Positions 17,282 to 23,466 of a stretch of DNA of 45,563 nucleotides are shown here, one piece after another (position 1 is the stretch's first letter; the number at the start of each line of letters is the position of its first letter). The notes beneath the pieces are model-generated. The model had not been told where the DNA came from. It saw nothing but the letters and a program-made list of their open reading frames with translations, and did no database searches. The stretch lies in contig JAKAFS010000023.1 of NCBI GenBank assembly GCA_021817825.1, positions 1 to 45,563 of the forward strand. Reading direction: 5' to 3'. Origin of the DNA: Deltaproteobacteria bacterium (GTDB lineage Bacteria; Desulfobacterota; Syntrophia; Syntrophales; UBA5619). Made by a program: the position numbers and the translations under genes.

Positions 17282-17301
17282 GAGCCGGAACCTCCCGGCT
17301 C
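17282..17301. terminator. Hairpin between convergent genes
   Basis: GAGCCGG (17282-17288) pairs with CCGGCTC (17295-17301) across a 6-nt loop, immediately after the lipoprotein stop and touching the stop codon of the convergent gene. There is no T-tract on either side, so it is at best a weak or Rho-assisted terminator. Confidence 0.35.
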
Positions 17302-18481
17302 AGCCGCTGGTCAGACAGAGCAGCAGCCCTTTCAGGTACCGGCCCTCGGGATGGGCAAGATTGACCGGATGGTCCGGCCCGGGCCCCAGGACCCGCAGGA
17401 GGCGGGCGGTCTTCTTGGCGTCCCGGACCGCGTTAAGAACGATCTTGGTGAAAAGCTCCTCGTCGATGGGATTGGAGCAGGAAAAGGTGGCCAGAATCCC
17501 TCCTTCCTTCAAGCGCCGGGCGGCCTGGAGGTTGATCTCCCGGTACCCCCGCGCCGACCGGGCCACATCCTTGCGTGACTTGGCAAAGGCCGGCGGATCC
17601 AGGACAATCAGATCGAAGGGGTCGCTTCCCTCCCGGAAATAATCGAAGCAATCGGTCGTCAGGACCGGGTGCCGCTCGGGAGCAAAACCGTTCCGGGTGA
17701 GATTCCGCCGGGCGATCTCGTTGGCCGCCGCCGAAGCCTCGACGGAAACGACCTGCGTCGCCCCGCCGCGGGCGGCATAGACGGAAAAAGCTCCGGTGTA
17801 GGAAAAGCAGTTCAGGACCGAAGCGCCGTAGCTGATGCTCCCCACGATCTCCCGGTTCAAGCGCTGGTCGAGAAAAAAACCCGTCTTCTGACCGGCCACG
17901 GGATCGACCTCGAAGGAGAGGCCGTTTTCCCGGATCTCGGTCGCCGAGGGGGCCTCGCCGGCCGCTACACCGATCCGGTCGGTCAGCCCGTCCAACTGCC
18001 GGGAGCGCCCTTCGCTGCGCTCGTAGATTCCCCGGGGCTTCAGAAGTTCGGTAAAAATCCCGACAATCGCCTCCCGCCATTGTTCCATCCCTGCCGTACC
18101 GATGGCCATGACCAGCCAATCGCCGTACCGGTCGACCACGAGGCCCGGCATGCCGTCTCCCTCGGCATTGATCAGTCGGCAGCCGTTCGTCTCCGCCGGG
18201 ACGACCTTTTCGCGGAGCGCCAGCGCCCCTTCGATCCGGCGACGCCAGAAGGCGGCATCGATCCGGAGGGTCGGATCGTCGCTCAGGAGGCGAAAGGCGA
18301 TGTCGCCGGCGCCGTAAAACCCAAGGGCCAGCGGCCGGCCGCCGCTATCGGCGGCCATCACCACATCGCCCGGTAAGGGCTCGCCCTCCACCCTGGCAAC
18401 GGCCCCGGAAAAGAGCCAGGGATGGCCGTGGCGGAGCGCCGCCTCGCGCCCCTTCTTCAATATCAATCGCGGATAGCCCAT
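17300..18481 (-). CDS. RlmI-type class I SAM-dependent rRNA (cytosine-C5) methyltransferase
   Basis: A 393-residue protein. An N-terminal PUA domain (residues 1-75; RLILKKGREAALRHGHPWLFSGAVARVEG) is followed by a linker domain and a Rossmann methyltransferase domain: VLNCFSYTGAFSVYAARGGA (motif I, SAM), SVEAS (motif II), DLIVLDPPAFAKS (motif IV) and FSCSN (motif VI). This is the RlmI/YccW architecture, which methylates C1962 of 23S rRNA; the exact position modified is inferred from the family. The RNA-binding PUA domain and lengths are normal. It is followed upstream by the L,D-transpeptidase gene on the same strand with a 14-bp gap, so the two are probably co-transcribed. Confidence 0.9.
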   Translation of the reverse strand: MGYPRLILKKGREAALRHGHPWLFSGAVARVEGEPLPGDVVMAADSGGRPLALGFYGAGDIAFRLLSDDPTLRIDAAFWRRRIEGALALREKVVPAETNGCRLINAEGDGMPGLVVDRYGDWLVMAIGTAGMEQWREAIVGIFTELLKPRGIYERSEGRSRQLDGLTDRIGVAAGEAPSATEIRENGLSFEVDPVAGQKTGFFLDQRLNREIVGSISYGASVLNCFSYTGAFSVYAARGGATQVVSVEASAAANEIARRNLTRNGFAPERHPVLTTDCFDYFREGSDPFDLIVLDPPAFAKSRKDVARSARGYREINLQAARRLKEGGILATFSCSNPIDEELFTKIVLNAVRDAKKTARLLRVLGPGPDHPVNLAHPEGRYLKGLLLCLTSG

Positions 18482-18495
18482 GCGTCTTGTCTCCT

Positions 18496-19254
18496 TCAGG
18501 GTAGTCCCCAGGGGCCGCGGAGGCGGTCGTACTCTTCCCTGGGGAGCTGGACCAAAAGCGGCTGGGCGTCGGGCCTCAGCCAGCCCAGCACCTCCTCCAC
18601 CGCCGAAGCGTCCAGGGCCGTGCAGCCGGACGTCCCCTGGCCGGGTCCCTGCCAGATATGGAGGAAGATGCAGGAACCGCCACCCGGAACCACAGGGTCC
18701 AGGTTATGGTGAACCACCAGGCCCAACCGGTAGAGGCCGTCCTTGCGCCGCATCTCCTCGTCGCTTTGCCACCCCTTGGCCACCACCCGCTCGTCGACAA
18801 GGCGGTTGTAGAAGGGGGAGTTGACATCGTCGACACAGCGGTGCTGGTCGGTCATCTGCTCATAGGACAGGCGGAGCCACGGCAGGGCACTCCCTTCCGC
18901 CTCGCCGAAGGAAGGGCCCAGGGCAAAGATCCCGGCCGGCGCCTTGCCGTCCCCTTCCCGCTTCTTCGGACCCGCAGCAGCAGCGGTCTCGGGATGACGG
19001 CCCGTTCCCCAGGCCAGGCCGTTGCGGCCCACCATGGCCGCCAGCGGTTCCCCCTGGGCGACCCAGGCCGAATCGGCGGCCTGCCGTTCATAGCGCTGCA
19101 ACCGGGCTTCCGACGAAACCCAGTCCGCCGTCGTCACGACCAGCAGTTGGAGCGAGGGAGGCCCTTGCTTTGCCGGCGCAATGGTGGCGCACCCGAAGAG
19201 GGCAAAGGCCGCGAGGGTGCACCCGAGCAGAAGGAGGGTTCTTTTAGTTTTCAT
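18496..19254 (-). CDS. L,D-transpeptidase (YkuD-family) lipoprotein
   Basis: A 252-residue envelope protein. The N-terminus is a lipoprotein signal peptide with lipobox LFG-C22. The catalytic YkuD core lies in the second half: APAGIFALG (~120), LVVHHNLDPV, then GGSCIFLHIWQGPGQGTSGCTALD, where the His (about residue 199) and Cys (about 211, in SGCTAL) form the L,D-transpeptidase catalytic pair. Such enzymes build 3-3 peptidoglycan cross-links or attach proteins to peptidoglycan in the periplasm. The position is consistent with an outer- or inner-membrane-anchored cell-wall enzyme. It has no dedicated partner gene nearby. The 180 nt between its start and hicB hold nothing identified. Confidence 0.85.
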   Translation of the reverse strand: MKTKRTLLLLGCTLAAFALFGCATIAPAKQGPPSLQLLVVTTADWVSSEARLQRYERQAADSAWVAQGEPLAAMVGRNGLAWGTGRHPETAAAAGPKKREGDGKAPAGIFALGPSFGEAEGSALPWLRLSYEQMTDQHRCVDDVNSPFYNRLVDERVVAKGWQSDEEMRRKDGLYRLGLVVHHNLDPVVPGGGSCIFLHIWQGPGQGTSGCTALDASAVEEVLGWLRPDAQPLLVQLPREEYDRLRGPWGLP

Positions 19255-19434
19255 CTTTTTCCCTTTTCCCTACTTATCCTTTTTTGATGGGCATTCTACA
19301 GGAAGCAGAGGCTCCAGAGGAGGCGCTCATGAAGGCCTTATCAATCGTGCTCAAAAGCATACCTCATCGGCCCGCACAAGGGCGCCCGCGGGATAGAAGA
19401 TTGCAGTGGAAATGACTAATAGGGCTGCCTTTTC

Positions 19435-19764
19435 TTACGTTGCAAGACGAGAGAGTATAAAACGATTAAGCGAAACGCCTTCTTCTGCGCAACGGATCAC
19501 CAAATCCCGGTGTTTTTCAGGGGGAATTCTCAAAGTAAGATGCCCTTTAAATTTCTTAAGTCCCAGGGGCGTTGGCACTGTCTCACCTTCTTCGTGCATC
19601 CACTTGACGGACTCCGTAACGACATATTCGATTTCCCGCAGCGCCTCCTCGATGGTATCCCCGTGGGCGGACAGGGAAGGAAATTCCAGACATCTGGCCA
19701 CATGACAATGGTCATCCTCCGACCACTCGATCCGATATGTATATTTCTCAATGTCACTCTTCAT
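19435..19764 (-). CDS. hicB: HicB-family antitoxin
   Basis: A 109-residue HicB antitoxin. Residues 6-70 form the degenerate RNase H-like HicB fold (YRIEWSEDDHCHVARCLEFPSLSAHGDTIEEALREIEYVV). Residues 72-109 are a ribbon-helix-helix-type DNA-binding tail (GHLTLRIPPEKHRDLVIRCAEEGVSLNRFILSRL). HicB blocks the HicA mRNA interferase and represses the operon. Its ATG lies inside the end of the ancestral hicA frame (11-bp overlap), the classical hicAB arrangement. It appears intact although its toxin partner is not, so it may persist as a regulator only. Codon use is lower-GC than the flanking housekeeping genes. Confidence 0.9.
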   Translation of the reverse strand: MKSDIEKYTYRIEWSEDDHCHVARCLEFPSLSAHGDTIEEALREIEYVVTESVKWMHEEGETVPTPLGLKKFKGHLTLRIPPEKHRDLVIRCAEEGVSLNRFILSRLAT

Positions 19765-19993
19765 TTTTCTTCGCCTCTATTTTCTCAATGGCTCTTTTAA
19801 CGTCCCTTACCTGGTAAAACTTTGCCATCTTGTCAACTTATTGTAGGTTTATCCTCGGATCACCTTTCCAGGGTGTTTTGAAGATGTAATGACTGCCCCG
19901 TATCCTCGGCTTACCGAAATATTTTCGACAAATCTTCAGCAGATCGGAAAACAAGACATTTTGTAGACTTTCCAGATGCTCATTATCTTTCAT
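19754..19993 (-). pseudogene. hicA: hicA mRNA-interferase toxin with in-frame TAA
   Basis: The frame reads a HicA toxin: LFSDLLKICRKYFGKPRIRGSHYIFKTPWKGDPRINLQ, containing the conserved glycine-serine-histidine (GSH) of the catalytic double-stranded-RNA-binding-like fold. A TAA at 19840-19838 stops it after ~51 residues. Beyond the stop the same frame continues as VDKMAKFYQVRDVKRAIEKIEAKKNEE to a TGA at 19756-19754, which is the expected C-terminal strand and helix of HicA. Related HicA proteins have Lys just after the Q, so AAA to TAA is a single-base nonsense change (K to stop). The truncated product lacks the last strand and helix and is probably inactive. A sequencing error is possible. 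Confidence 0.8.
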
Positions 19994-20000
19994 GGCCGCC

Positions 20001-20029
20001 ATGATAGCGCATGTGCTATCGCCTGTCAA
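20001..20029 (-). promoter_or_regulatory. hicAB promoter with embedded operator palindrome
   Basis: On the minus strand TTGACA (20029-20024), exactly 17 bp, TATCAT (20006-20001). A near-perfect 18-bp palindrome, GATAGC-N6-GCTATC (20020-20003), fills the spacer and overlaps the -10, ideally placed for HicB autorepression. The hicA ATG at 19993 comes only 7 nt after the -10, so the transcript may be leaderless. Confidence 0.75.
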
Positions 20030-20030
20030 G

Positions 20031-20285
20031 GGTATTGCCCGAGTCATTTCTCTTTCCGGACATCTGTCGTCGCAGACCGACGGATCAGGGCGGATCTACC
20101 AGAAAGAGGGTATCGCCGACATCATCGAGTAAACCATATCCTTATTGGGAATCAGATGGCTTAGAAGCTTTCATCTTGTAGCTCTCAGGCAATTGTGAGC
20201 GTAACTTCCAAGATGTGGCTATTACGTTTAGCTACAAGTCCGCGACTGGTTTCATCCATCGATACTGAGCATTACGGATCGTAAC
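20031..20285. other. Unassigned low-GC sequence between hicAB and attC 1
   Basis: About 255 nt without a credible gene. Short conceptual peptides occur in both strands but all are broken by stops and none resembles a known transposase clearly. It could be decayed coding sequence or cassette leader. Confidence 0.4.
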
Positions 20286-20353
20286 GCGTAACGGAAAGGT
20301 CAGCTAGCGGCGGTCGTCCTTTCCCGCCGATTTGCTGCACCGTCTCGTTGGGC
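20286..20353 (-). other. attC recombination site 1 (integron cassette)
   Basis: Full attC architecture. On the plus strand: R-type box GCGTAAC (20286-20292), 5-nt spacer GGAAA, L-type box GGTCAGC (20298-20304), a terminal structure with its own CGGCGG/CCGCCG stem, the partner box GCTGCACC (20334-20341) pairing with GGTCAGC except for one extrahelical C, 5-nt spacer GTCTC, and GTTGGGC (20347-20353). The extra base marks L'' so the cassette top strand is minus. It lies 57 nt downstream of the lipoprotein stop, the correct side for that cassette. R' (GTTACGC on minus) departs from GTTRRRY at one position. Confidence 0.72.
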
Positions 20354-20409
20354 GGTTATGTCAACAAGCCACTTACATCTCTATCCCCATTCATGCCTCA
20401 CATTCCTTG

Positions 20410-21225
20410 TCAGTATTTGATCTCGAACTCGGTTTGCCTAAGAAATCCTATAAGTGTATCAGCACTGGCAGAACTGGCCGAATTCAGCGACACATGAAGC
20501 TCAATCCAGGTATCACCAAGGATGCAATCTGCAAGCATATGAGGGAGACCCGTAGCCTTTGAAGTATACAGGATGATCTCCCATTCTTTTTCTTTCATAA
20601 GGGATATATTTTCGGAGGCTGGAAGGCCATGCTCAATAATTGCTTTCTCTCGAATTTCCCAGTTCTTCTGGCTCCCTTGATAACGCCGCGCTGGCTCAAA
20701 CCACCCCGAAACGATAATTCCTGTCTTGGTATCTATAAATTGGAAATATCTTGGACTGTTCGTCCCTCCGCCGAGCCTGGGAGTATCGAGAATGAAACTT
20801 TTCTTAGGAAATTTCAAAACTACTTTACTTAGTGGGACCGTGAGTACGTACCGCTCTGCAATTTCTGCAATCTGAATTGATTCCCGAGAACGGTTAGATT
20901 CCATTCGGTTAATCTTCACCCTTGCTTGGGGGACATAACGCGAATCAGGATAGTTTTCTATTAGGTAGTTTAAGGCACCCATGGAATCATCGTATTTTCC
21001 CAAACCTTCATAGCAGGTAGCTCTCAGAAAGATTATTTCAGCTTTTAAGTCAGGCGTTGGAGTTCTATAACTTTCAGCTTCAGAAAGTCTCTTTAACGCA
21101 AATTCATATTCCCCCTTCGATATCCCGGAATGAGCTCTTGACATTGCACCATTCTGAGCGGTAGCACATCCTAAAAAAGTGATCGCGCAAAAACCAATTG
21201 CGATAAAAAAGAACATCCTCTTCAT
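20410..21225 (-). CDS. TPR-type lipoprotein of unknown function (integron cassette gene)
   Basis: A 271-residue lipoprotein. The signal peptide MKRMFFFIAIGFCAITFLGC has lipobox FLG-C20. Residues ~30-105 form two or three TPR-like helical pairs (GEYEFALKRLSEAESYRTP, IFLRATCYEGLGKYDDSMGALNYLIENYPDS). The C-terminal half is a mixed alpha/beta domain (YVLTVPLSKVVLKFPKKSFILDTPRLGGG, then YFQFIDTKTGIIVSGWFEP) that I do not recognise. The start at 21225 is supported by GGGGAGGACT upstream; an in-frame ATG at 21306 would read through the attC site. It is flanked by attC sites on both sides, so it is a mobile cassette gene. AT-rich codon use differs from the housekeeping genes. Confidence 0.75.
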   Translation of the reverse strand: MKRMFFFIAIGFCAITFLGCATAQNGAMSRAHSGISKGEYEFALKRLSEAESYRTPTPDLKAEIIFLRATCYEGLGKYDDSMGALNYLIENYPDSRYVPQARVKINRMESNRSRESIQIAEIAERYVLTVPLSKVVLKFPKKSFILDTPRLGGGTNSPRYFQFIDTKTGIIVSGWFEPARRYQGSQKNWEIREKAIIEHGLPASENISLMKEKEWEIILYTSKATGLPHMLADCILGDTWIELHVSLNSASSASADTLIGFLRQTEFEIKY

Positions 21226-21245
21226 ACGAATAGTCCTCCCCGGTA

Positions 21246-21299
21246 GTACAACGAAAAGCAAAGCTGGAGCAGGCGATCGGCTTTTGCGGATTGTTGGGC
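21246..21299 (-). other. attC recombination site 2 (integron cassette)
   Basis: A compact 54-nt attC. Plus strand: GTACAAC (21246-21252), 5-nt spacer GAAAA, L box GCAAAGC (21258-21264), 15-nt terminal loop, partner GCTTTTGC (21280-21287) with one extrahelical T, 5-nt spacer GGATT (21288-21292), GTTGGGC (21293-21299). The layout and the side of the extra base are the same as in attC 1, although spacers and stems differ in sequence, so the likeness is structural and not a simple duplication. It begins 4 bp after the abiV stop and ends about 20 nt before the lipoprotein start. Confidence 0.75.
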
Positions 21300-21302
21300 T
21301 TT

Positions 21303-21989
21303 TCATATTCCTCGTTTAATGAATTTTTCTATCTCATTTTCGCCAAGAGGTGCAAGACCAGCCTCTTGCATTGCTCTATACCAATTGCATAGAGCATGGT
21401 TCATCCACGACGGCGCTTGGTTCCAAACAGGCCCAATATGTTTTATCCACAAATCAATCTCGGTTTTAGTAACATTCTTGTCTTTCGCAAAAATACTGGC
21501 AATTTGCGTTAGTGTTTTTGCCAGAGATTCATCAATAACGTCTTGCGGCAGCGACCAGTGAGCTTTTCCCAAACAATCAGTGTAGAATGCAATTTGCTTT
21601 ACTTGATCTAAGATATACGGATGGTCTGATGATTCATCAAAAAGTGCTTTGAAGTCTTCTAACTTTCGCGCACCTTGTTGTGCAAATTGAGGTAATAACC
21701 AAGTAGCATTTTTCTTTGTGTGTGATCTGTAATGGTTCCACGCCTCATTGACATCTCCTGTTGTTTTGGCAAGAGCCAATTCCCGCAGAATCGATACTTT
21801 CCCTGCTTCTTCGATTGAAAGAATTGCTAAGGCTGCAGCTGAAGGAAAACGTCCAGCCTCAAGCAATAAATTGGCATCTTCAAATAAGCGTTTAGCATTT
21901 TTTTTAGCGGCATTAATGCCTTCAGCAATCTGATCTACAGTCAACTTACCTTTATATGAATCAAGTCTCTTTTTCATCCCTATTTTCAT
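21303..21989 (-). CDS. AbiV-family abortive infection protein (integron cassette gene)
   Basis: A 228-residue, largely helical protein resembling the AbiV family. The diagnostic region is near the N-terminus: IAEGINAAKKNAKRLFEDANLLLEAGRFPSAAALAILSIEEAGKVSILRELAL, with the SIEEAGK motif that these proteins share with HEPN-like folds. A second helical block lies at ~95-210. AbiV of Lactococcus aborts phage infection by blocking translation of phage late genes; the role here is inferred. The ATG at 21989 immediately follows GTTGGAC, an R'-like box, with no Shine-Dalgarno visible; ATG at 21977 is an alternative. attC 2 begins 4 bp after its stop. Low GC. Confidence 0.75.
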   Translation of the reverse strand: MKIGMKKRLDSYKGKLTVDQIAEGINAAKKNAKRLFEDANLLLEAGRFPSAAALAILSIEEAGKVSILRELALAKTTGDVNEAWNHYRSHTKKNATWLLPQFAQQGARKLEDFKALFDESSDHPYILDQVKQIAFYTDCLGKAHWSLPQDVIDESLAKTLTQIASIFAKDKNVTKTEIDLWIKHIGPVWNQAPSWMNHALCNWYRAMQEAGLAPLGENEIEKFIKRGI

Positions 21990-22072
21990 GTCCAACGATT
22001 AATATACCCAATAGGCAATTCACGAAACTTTGTAAAATCCTACTCTAACTGACGATAAACGAAAAGAAAAGA

Positions 22073-22303
22073 TTACGCTCTTAAATCAGCATAGTTTATT
22101 TTCGGCCTTTTGGTATTTTTTGGTAATAACGACCAAAAGTCAAGCAGATACGAATATGGAAAAACTGACAACAACAGCGAATACCGTTTGAAAGTAAGCA
22201 TCCCCTCGGAATAAACGACGCCCTGTTTTTCAGCAAGTTCTAAAGACAAACCCGGCCTAAAGAAATCACGCATTGGATTCTGCGCCATTCCTCCTGCATT
22301 CAT
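22073..22303 (-). CDS. Hypothetical small protein (doubtful)
   Basis: A 76-codon frame ending ...PKINYADLRA. AGGAGG occurs just inside its 5' end and precedes an internal ATG by only 1 nt, which is too close, so no start is convincing. It has a central hydrophobic patch (YSLLLSVFPYSYLLDFWSLL) but no domain I recognise. Its base composition resembles the neighbouring cassette genes. It could be a decayed cassette gene or chance. Confidence 0.2.
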   Translation of the reverse strand: MNAGGMAQNPMRDFFRPGLSLELAEKQGVVYSEGMLTFKRYSLLLSVFPYSYLLDFWSLLPKNTKRPKINYADLRA

Positions 22304-22450
22304 CGCCTGTCCCGATCATCCATTCAGAAGATGGCATTTGAATTCCGCATTTCTGTCGCTTCAGCACTTCGTCGAGAAGGAAAAGCGTCCCCGTCGATGG
22401 CCTATTCGGCAGCTTGTCGACCTGCCGGATAGGCTCCCATCTTAAAATAA

Positions 22451-22466
22451 TATCGCCGCGGCGATA
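22451..22466. repeat. Perfect 16-bp palindrome
   Basis: TATCGCCGCGGCGATA is a perfect inverted repeat without spacer in the AT-rich stretch between abiV and tcdA. It could be a regulator operator, but no gene start follows within 150 nt on either strand. Confidence 0.5.
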
Positions 22467-22629
22467 CGACTTATCTATTCTATACCATTAAGCTTCTACC
22501 GACGATCATGATCATTTTGCCTTCCTTTTTCGCCCTCAATTTTTGCGGCTTCAGACCACCTTCGCTGGCTCTTTTTCGTTGGTTGAAAGAGCCCGGCCTT
22601 CGAAGCCATAAGACCGGGACAAGACACCA

Positions 22630-23409
22630 TTATCGCCCTTCCCCGGCAGGGGCGTGGACCTCTTTCAGCAACTCGAAGATGACGTAGTTGGCGGCCATGA
22701 GACCGAAGATGCCCGGCATGGTGGAGATGCTGGGCAGAGCCCGGCGTTTGCGTCCGCGGACGTACGGCCCGATGGACTCGGGCGCCGGCGCGGTATCCTC
22801 GGCTTCGTAGGCGGCCTTGATCGGCGGTTCCTCTGAGTAGATCACCGGCGGATCGGCGGCGAGTTTCTTGCTGCGCAAATGACGCCGCAGGGCCCGGGCC
22901 AGCGGGCAGGCGGCCGTCTTGTTCAGGGTGGCGATCCGGATCGCGAAAGGGTCGGTCCGGCTGCTGGCCCCCAGGGCCGAGATGATCCGGAGGCGATGCT
23001 CCGTACAGTACTGGATCAGGGCCGCCTTGGGGTTGAGGCTGTCGATGGCGTCCACGACAAAGTCCAGGTCCGGCGTGATCAAGGTATCGGCGGTATCGAA
23101 GTGGAAAAAGGCATGCCGCACGTCCAGCTCCAGGTCGGGATTGATCGCCAGGAGGCGCGCCCGGCCCGCCTCGACCTTGGGCGTTTCGAGGTTGGTGGAA
23201 AGGGCGAGCAGTTGGCGGTTCACGTCCGTGGCCTTGATGATGTCGCAATCGATGATGCGGAGCCTGCCGATCCCGGCCCGGACCAGGGCCTCGGCGGCAT
23301 AGGCGCCGACGCCCCCCAGCCCCACGACGGCGACCTTGGCCTGTTGCAGCCGTTCAAAGCCCGGCTTGCCATAGAGCATGATGCTGCGAAAAAAGAGGTC
23401 TTCGGCCAT
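22630..23409 (-). CDS. tcdA: tRNA threonylcarbamoyladenosine dehydratase (TcdA/CsdL, E1-like)
   Basis: A 259-residue ThiF/MoeB/HesA-fold protein of the TcdA (YgdL) branch. Visible are FERLQQAKVAVVGLGGVGAYAAEALVRAGIG (ATP site), IIDCDIIKATDVNRQLLAL (the Asp and Arg adenylation residues), ETPKVE and VVDAIDSLNPKAALIQYC. TcdA dehydrates t6A37 of ANN-decoding tRNAs to cyclic t6A. The TcdA-type C-terminal block SISTMPGIFGLMAANYVIFELL is present, and the zinc CxxC pairs of MoeB/ThiF are absent, which supports TcdA. It is followed upstream on the same strand by a tatD gene with a 57-bp gap. Confidence 0.88.
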   Translation of the reverse strand: MAEDLFFRSIMLYGKPGFERLQQAKVAVVGLGGVGAYAAEALVRAGIGRLRIIDCDIIKATDVNRQLLALSTNLETPKVEAGRARLLAINPDLELDVRHAFFHFDTADTLITPDLDFVVDAIDSLNPKAALIQYCTEHRLRIISALGASSRTDPFAIRIATLNKTAACPLARALRRHLRSKKLAADPPVIYSEEPPIKAAYEAEDTAPAPESIGPYVRGRKRRALPSISTMPGIFGLMAANYVIFELLKEVHAPAGEGR

Positions 23410-23466
23410 GGTTCTTCCTCTCGATAGCGGTATCCTGCCCGCGGCGGTTCGCCGGCTCTGGCGCCT

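Larger units (their letters stand above)
20286..21996 (-). mobile_element. Orphan integron gene-cassette cluster (CALIN-like) with lipoprotein and AbiV cassettes
   Basis: Two attC sites in the same orientation (20286-20353 and 21246-21299) bracket one complete cassette carrying the TPR lipoprotein. A further gene, abiV, ends 4 bp before attC 2, so it belongs to the preceding cassette. A GTCCAAC R-box-like heptamer (GTTGGAC on minus, 21996-21990) directly abuts the abiV ATG, as at cassette junctions. No integrase or attI is in the window. GC content is visibly below that of both flanks, consistent with acquisition. Confidence 0.65.
21997..22629. other. Low-GC spacer between abiV and tcdA
   Basis: About 630 nt. 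It holds one weak 76-codon frame (22073-22303), a CTTTTGGT...ACCAAAAG inverted repeat near 22110-22140, and a perfect 16-bp palindrome TATCGCCGCGGCGATA at 22451-22466. I found no attC partner for the GTCCAAC box at 21990, no transposase and no RNA gene. It is the likely boundary of the acquired island. Confidence 0.4.

Noticed and set aside
19260-19445. Possible third attC just after hicB (GTTGCAA at 19439).
   Set aside because: GTTGCAA does not fit GTTRRRY and no L-box stem or partner R box occurs to its left.
19838-19840. Programmed readthrough of the hicA stop.
   Set aside because: The codon is TAA, not TAG or TGA, and no stem-loop or known recoding context follows; nonsense mutation or error is simpler.
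20031-20285. Possible transposase relic between hicA and attC 1.
   Set aside because: Conceptual peptides are short and broken by stops; no catalytic motif or terminal inverted repeats seen.
22496-23248. 250-codon minus-strand frame overlapping tcdA.
   Set aside because: Different frame of tcdA; tcdA has all the E1-like motifs.
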